Source: Pseudomonas sp. IPO3778
GTDB lineage: Bacteria; Pseudomonadota; Gammaproteobacteria; Pseudomonadales; Pseudomonadaceae
DNA: 64,000 nt
Direction of reading: 5' to 3'
Assembly (NCBI RefSeq): GCF_013386825.1
Contig: NZ_JACARC010000038.1
Location: 13,147 to 77,146, forward strand
The notes beneath the pieces are model-generated. The model searched no databases. It saw only the letters and a list, made by a program, of their open reading frames with translations, and was not told the origin of the DNA. How positions within the stretch are numbered: the first letter of the stretch is position 1; every line of letters starts with the position of its first letter. Below are positions 26,057-34,591 of the stretch, in pieces. A program made the translations under genes and the position numbers.

Positions 26057-27550
26057 ATGAGTCAACGCCGCGCCTTCACCCTGCCTGCACGCCCGGAGCT
26101 TTTGCTGATTCTGGGCAGTGGCCTGACCGTCACACTGATCGTGATCATCGTCGCCGTCCTGCTGATTCGTGAACACGCCAGCGCCCTGCAGGCAGCCAAG
26201 CGCTCCACCAGCAACATCACCCAACTGATCAACGCCGATGTGCTGCGCAACGTCGAACTCTACGACCTGGCCTTGAACGGCCTGATCACCGCGACCACCC
26301 GCGGTGACTTGCCCCGGGTTTCGGCCGAAGTGCTGCATATGGTGCAGTTCGACCAGTCCACGGCGGCGCCTTTCAAAGGCGAGGTGCTGCTGCTGGATAA
26401 GGCTGGCGACGTCACCGCCGATTCCTCCACGCTGACACCCACGCCGCGCAACTTCGCCAACCGCGACTATTTCAAGGTGCACCAGCAGAACCCCGATGCC
26501 GGGCTGTTCATCAGCCGTCCGTTCAAGATTCGTTGCGACTGCGATCAAGTCTGGCGCATTGCGTTCAGCCGCCGGGTACCCGGGCCGGGCGGCGAGTTTG
26601 CCGGTGTGGCGGTGGCAACCATGCGCCTGGCGTACTTTGACCAACTGTTCAACAGCCTCACCATCGGCAGCGGCAGCACCATCAACCTGCTGAACAACGA
26701 CGGCATTCTGCTGGCCCAGCAACCCTTGCTCGAAAGCAACCTGATCAACAAGGACCTGAGCGCGCGGCCGAACTTCAAAAGAATGCTGCGCGAAGGCAGT
26801 GGCAGTTTCAGCGGCGTCTCCGCCATCAACGGTTCGCGACGGCTTTACACCTTCACAAGCGTAGGTGCGCTGCCGCTGATTGTGGTGGTGGCACTGTCCA
26901 GCGATGACGTGTTTGCCGCCTGGAAACGCGCCACGCTGTTGATCAGTGGCGCCACCGGTGTGCTGTGTGTCGGCCTGTTATGGCTGACCTGGATGCTGCG
27001 CCTGGAACTGCGCCGCCGCTACCGCGCCGAAAAGGTCTTGTCGGAACTGGCATCCACCGACGCCCTTACCGGCCTGGCCAACCGCCGCACCCTCGACCAG
27101 CGCCTGCGCCTGGAATGGGAGCGTGCCCAGCGCTCCGGTGAGCCCCTGGCTCTGCTGATGATCGACGTCGACCACTTCAAGGCCTTCAACGACCGGCATG
27201 GTCATCAGGGCGGTGACGAGGCCTTGCGCAATGTGGCCCGGGTCATCGGCGGCAATATCCGCCGCCCTGCCGACCTCGCCGCCCGTTACGGCGGTGAGGA
27301 ATTCGCGGTGATCCTCCCGGATACCGACGACGATGGCGCGAGCATTATCGCCGAGCATATCCGCAGTGCCGTGGAGCACTTGCCACCCGCGGACGGGGAC
27401 GCACTGTCAGTCACCGTCAGCATCGGCGTCAGTACCTGGGACAAACACAGCCGTAGCTCACGGGAAGCACTGCTGCTGAACGCCGACCGGGCGCTGTATG
27501 AAGCCAAGCACTCCGGGCGCAACCGTATCGTTCACAGCCAGCCCACATAA
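26057..27550 (+). CDS. Membrane diguanylate cyclase with periplasmic dCache-like sensor (copy 1)
   Basis: 497 residues. Helix 1 (about 15-37), periplasmic sensor (38-283) with a dCache look (DYFKVHQQNPDAGLFISRPF), helix 2 (about 284-305), and a C-terminal GGDEF domain. The active site is GGEEF at 412-416 and the inhibitory RxxD site is intact (R403-P-A-D406), so it should make cyclic-di-GMP under product feedback. The sensor has an RCDCD segment with Cys160 and Cys162. The ATG at 26057 is used; an in-frame TTG lies 21 bases upstream. A close paralogue follows after 51 bases. Confidence 0.93.
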   Translation: MSQRRAFTLPARPELLLILGSGLTVTLIVIIVAVLLIREHASALQAAKRSTSNITQLINADVLRNVELYDLALNGLITATTRGDLPRVSAEVLHMVQFDQSTAAPFKGEVLLLDKAGDVTADSSTLTPTPRNFANRDYFKVHQQNPDAGLFISRPFKIRCDCDQVWRIAFSRRVPGPGGEFAGVAVATMRLAYFDQLFNSLTIGSGSTINLLNNDGILLAQQPLLESNLINKDLSARPNFKRMLREGSGSFSGVSAINGSRRLYTFTSVGALPLIVVVALSSDDVFAAWKRATLLISGATGVLCVGLLWLTWMLRLELRRRYRAEKVLSELASTDALTGLANRRTLDQRLRLEWERAQRSGEPLALLMIDVDHFKAFNDRHGHQGGDEALRNVARVIGGNIRRPADLAARYGGEEFAVILPDTDDDGASIIAEHIRSAVEHLPPADGDALSVTVSIGVSTWDKHSRSSREALLLNADRALYEAKHSGRNRIVHSQPT

Positions 27551-27601
27551 GCGGCGATCAGGAACTACGCTAAAGGCGTCCTCGACGCAGAAGTACGCCC
27601 G

Positions 27602-29101
27602 ATGAGCCCAGGCACCACCCGTCCGCCCCGCCCTTCCCGCCGTCCGGAATTGCTGCTGGTTATCGGCAGTTGCGTCACGGTACTGCTGATCATGACGGTG
27701 GTGGCGGCGCTACTGATTCGCGAGCACGCCAGCACCTTGCAGGCGGCCCAGCGCACGGCCAATAACATCACCCAACTGATCGACGCCGATGTGCTGCGCA
27801 ATGTCGAGCTGTATGACTTGTCGATCAAAGGCCTGATCGCCGCCACCGAGCGCAGCGATTTGGCCGGGGTATCGGCCAGCATCCGCCACCTGGTGCTGTT
27901 CGACCGCTCGGAAGCCGCGCCGTACAAGGGCGATATCCTGCTGCTGGACAAGGACGGCCAGGTGATTGCCGACTCTTCGCTGCTGACCCCCGTTGCGGCC
28001 AACTTCGCCGACCGCGACTACTTTCAGGCTCACCGACAAAACCCCGACCTGGGGCTGTTCATCAGCCGGCCTTTCGCGGCGCGCTGTGTGTGCGACGACC
28101 AATGGCGCATCGCATTCAGCCGTCGGGTTTCCGGGCCCGACGGGCGGTTCCTCGGGGTTGCAGTGGCCTCCATGCGTCTTTCGTATTTCCAGCAACTGTT
28201 CCGCAGCCTGAATATCGGCAACGACAGCACCATCAACCTGATCAACCAGCAAGGCATCCTTTTGGCCCAACAGCCCTTGCTGGAACGGGACATGATCGAC
28301 AAGGACCTCAGCCAGCGCCCAAACGTCGCGCGCATCCTGCAGGAGCGCGACGGCAGCTTCCAGGGCACCTCCAGTGTGGACGAAGAAGACCGTCTCTACA
28401 CCTTCTCCAAGGTGGGGAATTTGCCGCTGGTGGTGGTCGTAGCCCTGTCCACGAATGAAATATTTGCGCCCTGGAAGCGTGCGGCGCTGGTGATCAGCGG
28501 TGCCACCGGGATTTTGTGCATCGGCCTGCTGTGGCTGACCTGGATGCTCTGCATGGAGCTGCGCCGGCGCCACCGTGCTGAACAGGTGCTGTCAGAACTG
28601 GCAGCCACCGACGCCCTTACCGGCCTGGCCAACCGCCGTACCCTGGACCATCGCCTGCGCCTTGAATGGGACCGTGCCCAGCGCTCAGGCGACCCGTTGA
28701 CCGTGCTGATGATCGATGTGGACCACTTCAAGGCCTTCAACGACCGGCATGGCCATCAAGGGGGCGACGAGGCATTGCGCACGGTGGCGCAGGTGGTCGA
28801 GGGCAATATCCGCCGCCCTGCCGACCTCGCGGCCCGCTATGGCGGCGAGGAATTTGCGGTGGTGCTGCCGCATACCGACAGCCAGGGTGCGTTGTTGATT
28901 GCCGAACATATCCGCAGCAGCGTCGAGCACCTGCCACGGGTAGGCGAGGATACGATGCCGATTACCGTCAGCATTGGCCTGAGCACCTGGACCAAAAAAA
29001 GCCGCGCCACGCTGGAAGCGTTGCTGCTCAGCGCGGATCAGGCGTTGTATGAGGCCAAGCACAGCGGGCGTAACCGGATCGTTGATGCTGCCACGCTGTG
29101 A
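27602..29101 (+). CDS. Membrane diguanylate cyclase with periplasmic dCache-like sensor (copy 2)
   Basis: 499-residue tandem paralogue of the preceding gene with the same architecture: helix 1 (about 17-38), sensor, helix 2, GGDEF domain with GGEEF at 414-418 and RxxD at 405-408. Long stretches are identical (for example ATDALTGLANRRTLD and VDHFKAFNDRHGHQGGDEA). The sensor again carries a CxC pair (Cys162, Cys164) in RCVCDD, while neighbouring residues differ. Probably a lineage-specific duplication giving two c-di-GMP inputs. No strong ribosome-binding site is visible. Confidence 0.93.
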   Translation: MSPGTTRPPRPSRRPELLLVIGSCVTVLLIMTVVAALLIREHASTLQAAQRTANNITQLIDADVLRNVELYDLSIKGLIAATERSDLAGVSASIRHLVLFDRSEAAPYKGDILLLDKDGQVIADSSLLTPVAANFADRDYFQAHRQNPDLGLFISRPFAARCVCDDQWRIAFSRRVSGPDGRFLGVAVASMRLSYFQQLFRSLNIGNDSTINLINQQGILLAQQPLLERDMIDKDLSQRPNVARILQERDGSFQGTSSVDEEDRLYTFSKVGNLPLVVVVALSTNEIFAPWKRAALVISGATGILCIGLLWLTWMLCMELRRRHRAEQVLSELAATDALTGLANRRTLDHRLRLEWDRAQRSGDPLTVLMIDVDHFKAFNDRHGHQGGDEALRTVAQVVEGNIRRPADLAARYGGEEFAVVLPHTDSQGALLIAEHIRSSVEHLPRVGEDTMPITVSIGLSTWTKKSRATLEALLLSADQALYEAKHSGRNRIVDAATL

Positions 29102-29144
29102 TTGTGGCAAGCGAGCCACAGGTGTTCACCTGACTTGGAGGCAT

Positions 29145-29177
29145 AAAAAAAGGCCACCCGAAGGCAGCCTTTAAAAA
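29145..29177 (-). terminator. Rho-independent terminator after lpxC
   Basis: Read on the minus strand: AAAGGCTGCC-TTCG-GGTGGCCTTT with two G-U pairs, then a run of T. It follows the lpxC stop by about 25 bases and also faces the end of the second cyclase gene. Confidence 0.8.
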
Positions 29178-29199
29178 CAAAAGGAAAGAGAGTTGTTAC

Positions 29200-30111
29200 T
29201 TACACCGCCGCGACGGGACGCATGTAAGAGATCGGTGCGGTGCTGGCATCTTCGAAGGTCACGACTTCCCACGCATCTGTCTGTGCAATCAGCTTGCGCA
29301 GCAGTTGGTTGTTCAGTGCATGGCCCGACTTGAAGCCTTTGAACTCGCCTATCAGGCTATTGCCCAGCAGGTAGAGGTCACCGATTGCATCGAGGATCTT
29401 GTGCTTCACGAATTCGTCTTCATAGCGAAGGCCGTCTTCGTTCAATACACCATCCGCGTCGACCACAATGGCGTTTTCAACGCTGCCGCCGAGTGCGAGG
29501 TTGTGCTTGCGCAGGTACTCGATGTCACTCATGAAACCAAAGGTACGGGCGCGGCTGACTTCTTTTACGAACGAAGTGCTGGAAAAATCCACGCTTGCAC
29601 TTTGGGTGCGGTCACGGAATACCGGGTGATCGAAATCGATCTCAAAGCTCACTTTAAAGCCTTCGAACGGGACGAAGGTGGCGCGCTTGTCGCCGTCTTC
29701 TACTGTCACTTCCCGCAGAATGCGAATGAACTTCTTGGCTGCGTCCTGTTCTTCCAGGCCGGCAGATTGAATCAAGAATACGAAGGGTCCGGCGCTGCCA
29801 TCCATGATTGGGACTTCGGACGCGGAGAGCTCGACGTAGGCGTTATCGATGCCCAGACCGGCCATGGCCGAGAGCAAGTGCTCCACCGTGTCCACTTTGA
29901 CGTCACCGTTGACCAACGTGGTCGACATCGTGGTCTCGCCAACATTTTCCGCGCGAGCAGGAATCTGCACCACAGGGTCCAGGTCGGCACGAACAAACAC
30001 GATGCCGGTGTCGACAGGTGCGGGCTTGAGGGTCAGGTATACCTTCTCCCCGGAGTGCAGACCTACACCTGTGGCACGGATAATATTCTTCAGGGTGCGT
30101 TGTTTAATCAT
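29200..30111 (-). CDS. lpxC: LpxC, UDP-3-O-acyl-N-acetylglucosamine deacetylase
   Basis: Zinc enzyme of the committed step of lipid A synthesis, cytoplasmic. 303 residues, exactly as in pseudomonads. Zinc ligands are in place: His78 (TVEHLLSAMAGLG), His237 and Asp241 (FVKHKILDAIGDL), with His264 in the active site (KSGHALNN). It opens MIKQRTLKNIIRATGVGLHSG. It lies after ftsZ at the end of the dcw cluster, separated by 112 bases containing its own -10-like TATTAT (minus strand, 30164-30169). Confidence 0.98.
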   Translation of the reverse strand: MIKQRTLKNIIRATGVGLHSGEKVYLTLKPAPVDTGIVFVRADLDPVVQIPARAENVGETTMSTTLVNGDVKVDTVEHLLSAMAGLGIDNAYVELSASEVPIMDGSAGPFVFLIQSAGLEEQDAAKKFIRILREVTVEDGDKRATFVPFEGFKVSFEIDFDHPVFRDRTQSASVDFSSTSFVKEVSRARTFGFMSDIEYLRKHNLALGGSVENAIVVDADGVLNEDGLRYEDEFVKHKILDAIGDLYLLGNSLIGEFKGFKSGHALNNQLLRKLIAQTDAWEVVTFEDASTAPISYMRPVAAV

Positions 30112-30163
30112 GGCTTGGACCGCTTCAGCGCAAATTGCGAACTGGTATCAACAAAGGCTGGCG

Positions 30164-30169
30164 ATAATA
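30164..30169 (-). promoter_or_regulatory. Candidate lpxC -10 element
   Basis: TATTAT on the minus strand, 53 bases before the lpxC start, in the 112-base gap after ftsZ. No good -35 is visible at 16-18 bases, so this is tentative. Confidence 0.35.
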
Positions 30170-30223
30170 GCAGACCAGACCTTTGCTGAACACCAATCAC
30201 CTTCATAGCCCTGATACATTCCA

Positions 30224-31420
30224 TTAATCGGCCTGACGACGCAGGAAAGCCGGGATGTCCAGGTAGTCCAGGTCATCTTGCGGATTCGGGCTACGGGACG
30301 CAGCAGCACCGGCCTGAGCCTGGTTGCGCATCACGGTCGGACGATCCAGGTCACGGTAGTTCACAGACGGCAGTTCCTGGCGCGAAGGCGCTGGAGCGGC
30401 AGCTTGCTGGCTGGCGTGGCTGGTATGGACGGTATTGTCGATCACCTTCACAGGCTTCTCGATTTTTGCACCCAGGCCGGTCGCAACAACGGTCACGTGC
30501 AGTTCGTCGCGCATGTCTGGATCGATTACGGTACCGACCTTGACCATGGCGTGCTCGGAAGCGAAGGCTTCAATGATGCTACCCACGTCGGAGTACTCAC
30601 CCAGGGACAGGTCAGGACCGGCGGTGATGTTCACCAGGATGCCGCGTGCACCTTGCAGGTTCACGTCTTCCAGCAACGGGTTGCGGATGGCCGCTTCAGT
30701 GGCTTCACGTGCACGGTTCGGACCGCTGGCGCAGCCAGTGCCCATCATCGCCATGCCCATTTCGCTCATCACGGTACGTACGTCGGCAAAGTCGACGTTG
30801 ATCATGCCCGGACGCTTGATGATGTCGGAGATACCGCGAACGGCACCGGCCAATACATCGTCAGCCTTGGCGAAAGCCGACAGCAGGCTGGCGTCCTTAC
30901 CGAGGATGGTCAGCAGCTTCTCGTTGGGAATGGTGATCAACGAGTCGACGCTTTCGGACAGCAGACGGATGCCTTCATCGGCGATCTGCATGCGCTTGCG
31001 ACCTTCGAACGGGAACGGACGGGTCACGACGGCAACCGTCAGGATCCCCATTTCCTTGGCCACTTCGGCAATGATCGGCGCAGCACCGGTACCGGTACCA
31101 CCGCCCATGCCCGTGGTGATGAACACCATGTTGGTGCCTTGCAGCACTTCAGCAATGCGCTCGCGGTCTTCCAGAGCGGCTTGACGGCCGACTTCCGGAT
31201 TCGCGCCGGCACCCAAGCCCTTGGTCACGGCTGTGCCCAATTGCAGGATGGTGCGTGCACCGATGCTTTTCAGGGCCTGGGCGTCAGTGTTGGCGCAGAT
31301 GAATTCAACGCCTTCAATGTTGCTTTTGACCATGTGGTTGACAGCGTTGCCGCCGCCACCGCCGACGCCGATCACTTTGATGACCGGGCTTGCGGGGATG
31401 TTGTCTACGAGTTCGAACAT
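30224..31420 (-). CDS. ftsZ: FtsZ, tubulin-like cell division GTPase
   Basis: Forms the Z ring at midcell. 398 residues. GTP-binding signature GGGTGTG at 106-112, a glycine-rich loop at 19-24, and the T7 loop region NVDFADVRTVM. The conserved C-terminal peptide LDYLDIPAFLRRQAD, which binds FtsA and ZipA, is intact after a variable linker. A strong ribosome-binding site (GGAGAGG) precedes the ATG. It follows ftsA after 65 bases. Confidence 0.99.
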   Translation of the reverse strand: MFELVDNIPASPVIKVIGVGGGGGNAVNHMVKSNIEGVEFICANTDAQALKSIGARTILQLGTAVTKGLGAGANPEVGRQAALEDRERIAEVLQGTNMVFITTGMGGGTGTGAAPIIAEVAKEMGILTVAVVTRPFPFEGRKRMQIADEGIRLLSESVDSLITIPNEKLLTILGKDASLLSAFAKADDVLAGAVRGISDIIKRPGMINVDFADVRTVMSEMGMAMMGTGCASGPNRAREATEAAIRNPLLEDVNLQGARGILVNITAGPDLSLGEYSDVGSIIEAFASEHAMVKVGTVIDPDMRDELHVTVVATGLGAKIEKPVKVIDNTVHTSHASQQAAAPAPSRQELPSVNYRDLDRPTVMRNQAQAGAAASRSPNPQDDLDYLDIPAFLRRQAD

Positions 31421-31485
31421 TTTCCCTCTCCTTTCATTTCTCTAGTTTTTTCGCCTACTGCTTGAAACGGTGTTGCGGTAAATCT

Positions 31486-32748
31486 TTAGAAATTGCCTTT
31501 CACCCAAGCCTGCAACCGCTCGAACAACGGCGCTTTCGCTTCGTCGTCGCTTCTGTAGCTGTCACGGTTGCTCGGGCCCGACAGGGAAATGCCGTCGGTC
31601 TGCTTTTGCAGCCCGTACAACAGCAAGCCCACACCGGTGGAATAAATCGGGTTGCGCACCACGTCGCCCAGGCCTTTCACGCCATGGGGCACGCCCAGGC
31701 GGACCGGCATGTGGAAGATTTCCTCGGCCAGTTCGACCGCGCCTTCCATCTTCGAGGTGCCACCGGTCAGCACGATGCCGGCCGGGATCAAATCTTCGTA
31801 GCCGCTGCGACGCAGTTCAGCCTGGATCAGGGTGAACAGCTCGTCGTAGCGTGGCTCGACCACTTCGGCCAAGGCCTGGCGCGACAGTTCGCGCGGTGGA
31901 CGGTCGCCCACGCTCGGCACCTTGATGGTTTCGCCGGCACCGGCCAGCTTGGCCAGGGCGCAGGCGTAACGGATCTTGATTTCCTCGGCGTACTGGGTCG
32001 GTGTGCGCAACGCCATGGCGATGTCGTTGGTCACCTGGTCACCGGCAATCGGGATCACGGCGGTGTGACGGATCGCACCCTCGGTGAAGATTGCGATGTC
32101 CGTGGTGCCGCCGCCGATGTCCACCAGGCACACGCCCAGTTCTTTTTCGTCGTCGGTCAGTACCGAGTAGGCCGACGCCAGTTGCTCGAGAATGATGTCG
32201 TCGATTTCCAGGCCACAGCGGCGCACGCATTTTTCAATGTTCTGTGCAGCGTTGACGGCGCAGGTCACCACGTGAACCTTGGCTTCCAGACGTACGCCCG
32301 ACATGCCCAGGGGCTCACGAACGCCTTCCTGGTTATCGATCACGTAGTCCTGCGGCAGGGTGTGCAGCACGCGCTGGTCAGCCGGGATCGCCACGGCTTG
32401 CGCCGCGTCGAGCACCCGTTCCAGGTCAGCGGCGCTGACTTCACGGTCACGAATCGCCACGATGCCGTGGGAGTTCAGGCTGCGAATGTGGTTGCCGGCC
32501 ACGCCGACAAAGGCCGAGTGAATCCGGCAACCGGCCATCAGCTGCGCTTCTTCAATGGCGCGCTGGATCGATTGCACGGTGGATTCAATATTCACCACCA
32601 CGCCCTTCTTCAGGCCCCGGGACGGATGCGTGCCGATTCCGACGATTTCCAGCGTGCCGTCGTCCGCGACCTCGCCTACCAGCGCCACCACCTTGGAGGT
32701 GCCGATATCCAGACCGACGATCATTTTGCCGCTTTGCACGTTTGCCAT
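31486..32748 (-). CDS. ftsA: FtsA, actin-like divisome protein
   Basis: Membrane-associated actin homologue that anchors FtsZ and recruits later division proteins. 420 residues. Phosphate-1 motif VGLDIGTSKVVALVGE near the N-terminus, phosphate-2 VDIGGGTTDIAIF, and a C-terminal amphipathic helix ending LFERLQAWVKGNF that binds membrane. It starts 15 bases after the ftsQ stop. Confidence 0.98.
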   Translation of the reverse strand: MANVQSGKMIVGLDIGTSKVVALVGEVADDGTLEIVGIGTHPSRGLKKGVVVNIESTVQSIQRAIEEAQLMAGCRIHSAFVGVAGNHIRSLNSHGIVAIRDREVSAADLERVLDAAQAVAIPADQRVLHTLPQDYVIDNQEGVREPLGMSGVRLEAKVHVVTCAVNAAQNIEKCVRRCGLEIDDIILEQLASAYSVLTDDEKELGVCLVDIGGGTTDIAIFTEGAIRHTAVIPIAGDQVTNDIAMALRTPTQYAEEIKIRYACALAKLAGAGETIKVPSVGDRPPRELSRQALAEVVEPRYDELFTLIQAELRRSGYEDLIPAGIVLTGGTSKMEGAVELAEEIFHMPVRLGVPHGVKGLGDVVRNPIYSTGVGLLLYGLQKQTDGISLSGPSNRDSYRSDDEAKAPLFERLQAWVKGNF

Positions 32749-32763
32749 GGGTCCTGCCTCTTC

Positions 32764-33630
32764 TTAATTCTTCGCGACAGCAGGTTGCGCTGCCGTGGGC
32801 GCCGCAGGGGCCCGCCAGCCAACGGCAAGGCCGTTGGCGTAACGCAGGTCGATGCTCGCAATGTTCGTAATCTGTTCTTTCAAGGTCTTTTCATAGATGG
32901 CGATAAAACGGCGCATCTTTTCCACCAGGTTGCCGCGTCCCAGCAACAACTCGATGCCCGGGCCGGAACTGCCTGCGCCCGTGGTCAAAAACCAGCTGCC
33001 CCGCTCGCGCAATTCCAGTCGCGCAATCGAGAAACCCAATGGCCGCAGCATCTGGCTCAACGCCTGGTACTGCTGCATCACTTGCTGTTGCGCCCGCTGC
33101 GGCCCGAACAGCTGCGGCAGGTGCTCGTAATTCGCCACTTCACGCGGGGCAAACGCCTGGCCCTGGTTGTTCAACAACTGGCCATCCCCCCAGCGGGCGA
33201 CCGGCAGTTGTTCTTCCAGGCGGATCGTCACTTGATCCGGCCACACACGACGGACTTCAGCGTGGGCAATCCAGGGCATCTGCTCCAGTTCGGACCGCAT
33301 GCCGGCCAGGTCGACGGTGAAGAAGCTCGACGCCACAAAAGGCGCGATTCGCTGCTGCACGGCTTGCTGGCTGATGTAGCTCAGGTCGCCTTGCACGCTG
33401 ATCTTGGTGATCGGCCGGTCGGCATACGGCAGCAGGCGCTGGGCGCCTTCATACGTACCAAAACCCAATGCCACCAGAATCACCGGCCAGAACAGGGCCT
33501 TGAGAAAACCAAAGTTGGCTTTCGGCATGCGCGCCGACATCGGCTCTTTAGCCACCATTCGGCTGGCACCCCGCGGCACCGGCTTGCGGCCGGGAGCGGG
33601 TTGCTGATGACGAAGCGATGCGCCGTTCAT
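32764..33630 (-). CDS. ftsQ: FtsQ, divisome membrane protein
   Basis: Bitopic inner-membrane protein joining the cytoplasmic and periplasmic divisome, partner of FtsL and FtsB. 288 residues: basic cytoplasmic N-terminus, one membrane helix (about 43-61, FWPVILVALGFGTYEGAQRL), a POTRA domain beginning ITKISVQGDLSYIS, and a beta domain. The ATG at 33630 (MNGASLRH) lies 4 bases after the ddlB stop and gives the P. aeruginosa-like length; the longer frame upstream is inside ddlB. Confidence 0.96.
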   Translation of the reverse strand: MNGASLRHQQPAPGRKPVPRGASRMVAKEPMSARMPKANFGFLKALFWPVILVALGFGTYEGAQRLLPYADRPITKISVQGDLSYISQQAVQQRIAPFVASSFFTVDLAGMRSELEQMPWIAHAEVRRVWPDQVTIRLEEQLPVARWGDGQLLNNQGQAFAPREVANYEHLPQLFGPQRAQQQVMQQYQALSQMLRPLGFSIARLELRERGSWFLTTGAGSSGPGIELLLGRGNLVEKMRRFIAIYEKTLKEQITNIASIDLRYANGLAVGWRAPAAPTAAQPAVAKN

Positions 33631-33634
33631 GGTC

Positions 33635-34591
33635 TTAGCCTCTAGGCTCAATGCTTGCTGCCAGGATCGCCAGCACCAACTGCTGGAAATCCAGACCGGC
33701 GGCACGAGCGGCCATGGGTACCAGGCTATGGTCGGTCATCCCGGGTGCGGTGTTGACTTCAAGGAACCAGAAATGCCCTTGGTCATCCTGCATCACGTCT
33801 GCCCGCGCCCAACCGGCGATACCCAGCGCCTCACAGGCTTTCGCCGTGAGGTCCATCAATTCCTGTTCCTTGGTTGCGTCGAGGCCGCACGGGATCCGGT
33901 ACTGGGTATCGGAAGCCACATACTTGGCGTCGTAGTCGTAAAAGGTGTGGGGCGTGCCCAATGCGATAGGCGGCAATACCTGGCCACGCAGCGTAGCGAT
34001 GGTGAACTCGGGACCTTGAATCCACTGTTCCACCAACACTTGCGAATCGTAGGTACTGGCCGCTTTCCATGCGTCAATCAATTCGGCGGCTGAGTTCACT
34101 TTAGCCATGCCGATACTGGAGCCTTCATGGGCTGGTTTGACGATCAAAGGGAGGCCCAGTTCCTTGGCTGCAGAAATACAATCGTCTTCGCTGCACAGCA
34201 CGCTGTGACGCGGGGTCGGAATACCCAGGCTGTGCCACACCTGTTTGGTGCGCAACTTGTCCATGGCCAGTGCCGAAGCCAGGATGCCGCTGCCGGTGTA
34301 CGGAATGCCCAGGCACTCCAGCAGGCCTTGCATGCTGCCGTCTTCACCGCCACGGCCATGAAGAATGATGAAGGCGCGGTCGATCTTCTCGGCCTGCAGG
34401 CGCGACAGGAAGTCATCGCCCACGTCGATACCGAACGCATTCACGCCCGCGCTCTGCAACGCTTCCAGCACGGCGTTGCCGGACTTCAGCGACACTTCAC
34501 GCTCAGCGCTCTTGCCACCGAACAGCACCGCCACGCGGCCGAAGTCGGCGGGTTGGATCGTGGAGAACAGGGAGCCGTAGTCAGTGGTCAT
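33635..34591 (-). CDS. ddlB: D-alanine-D-alanine ligase B
   Basis: Cytoplasmic ATP-grasp enzyme making D-Ala-D-Ala for peptidoglycan. 318 residues. Substrate loop residues in VAVLFGGKSAEREVSLKSG, HGRGGEDGSMQGLLE, ATP-grasp lysines in LPLIVKPAHEGSSIGM, and metal ligands in WFLEVNTAPGMT. Its start codon overlaps the murC stop by 4 bases (ATGA). Confidence 0.97.
   Translation of the reverse strand: MTTDYGSLFSTIQPADFGRVAVLFGGKSAEREVSLKSGNAVLEALQSAGVNAFGIDVGDDFLSRLQAEKIDRAFIILHGRGGEDGSMQGLLECLGIPYTGSGILASALAMDKLRTKQVWHSLGIPTPRHSVLCSEDDCISAAKELGLPLIVKPAHEGSSIGMAKVNSAAELIDAWKAASTYDSQVLVEQWIQGPEFTIATLRGQVLPPIALGTPHTFYDYDAKYVASDTQYRIPCGLDATKEQELMDLTAKACEALGIAGWARADVMQDDQGHFWFLEVNTAPGMTDHSLVPMAARAAGLDFQQLVLAILAASIEPRG

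Noticed and set aside
31390..33645. Plus-strand 751-codon open frame opposite ftsA and ftsQ
   Set aside because: Shadow of high-GC coding sequence; its composition is His/Gln/Arg-rich low-quality protein and the minus strand holds unmistakable ftsA and ftsQ.
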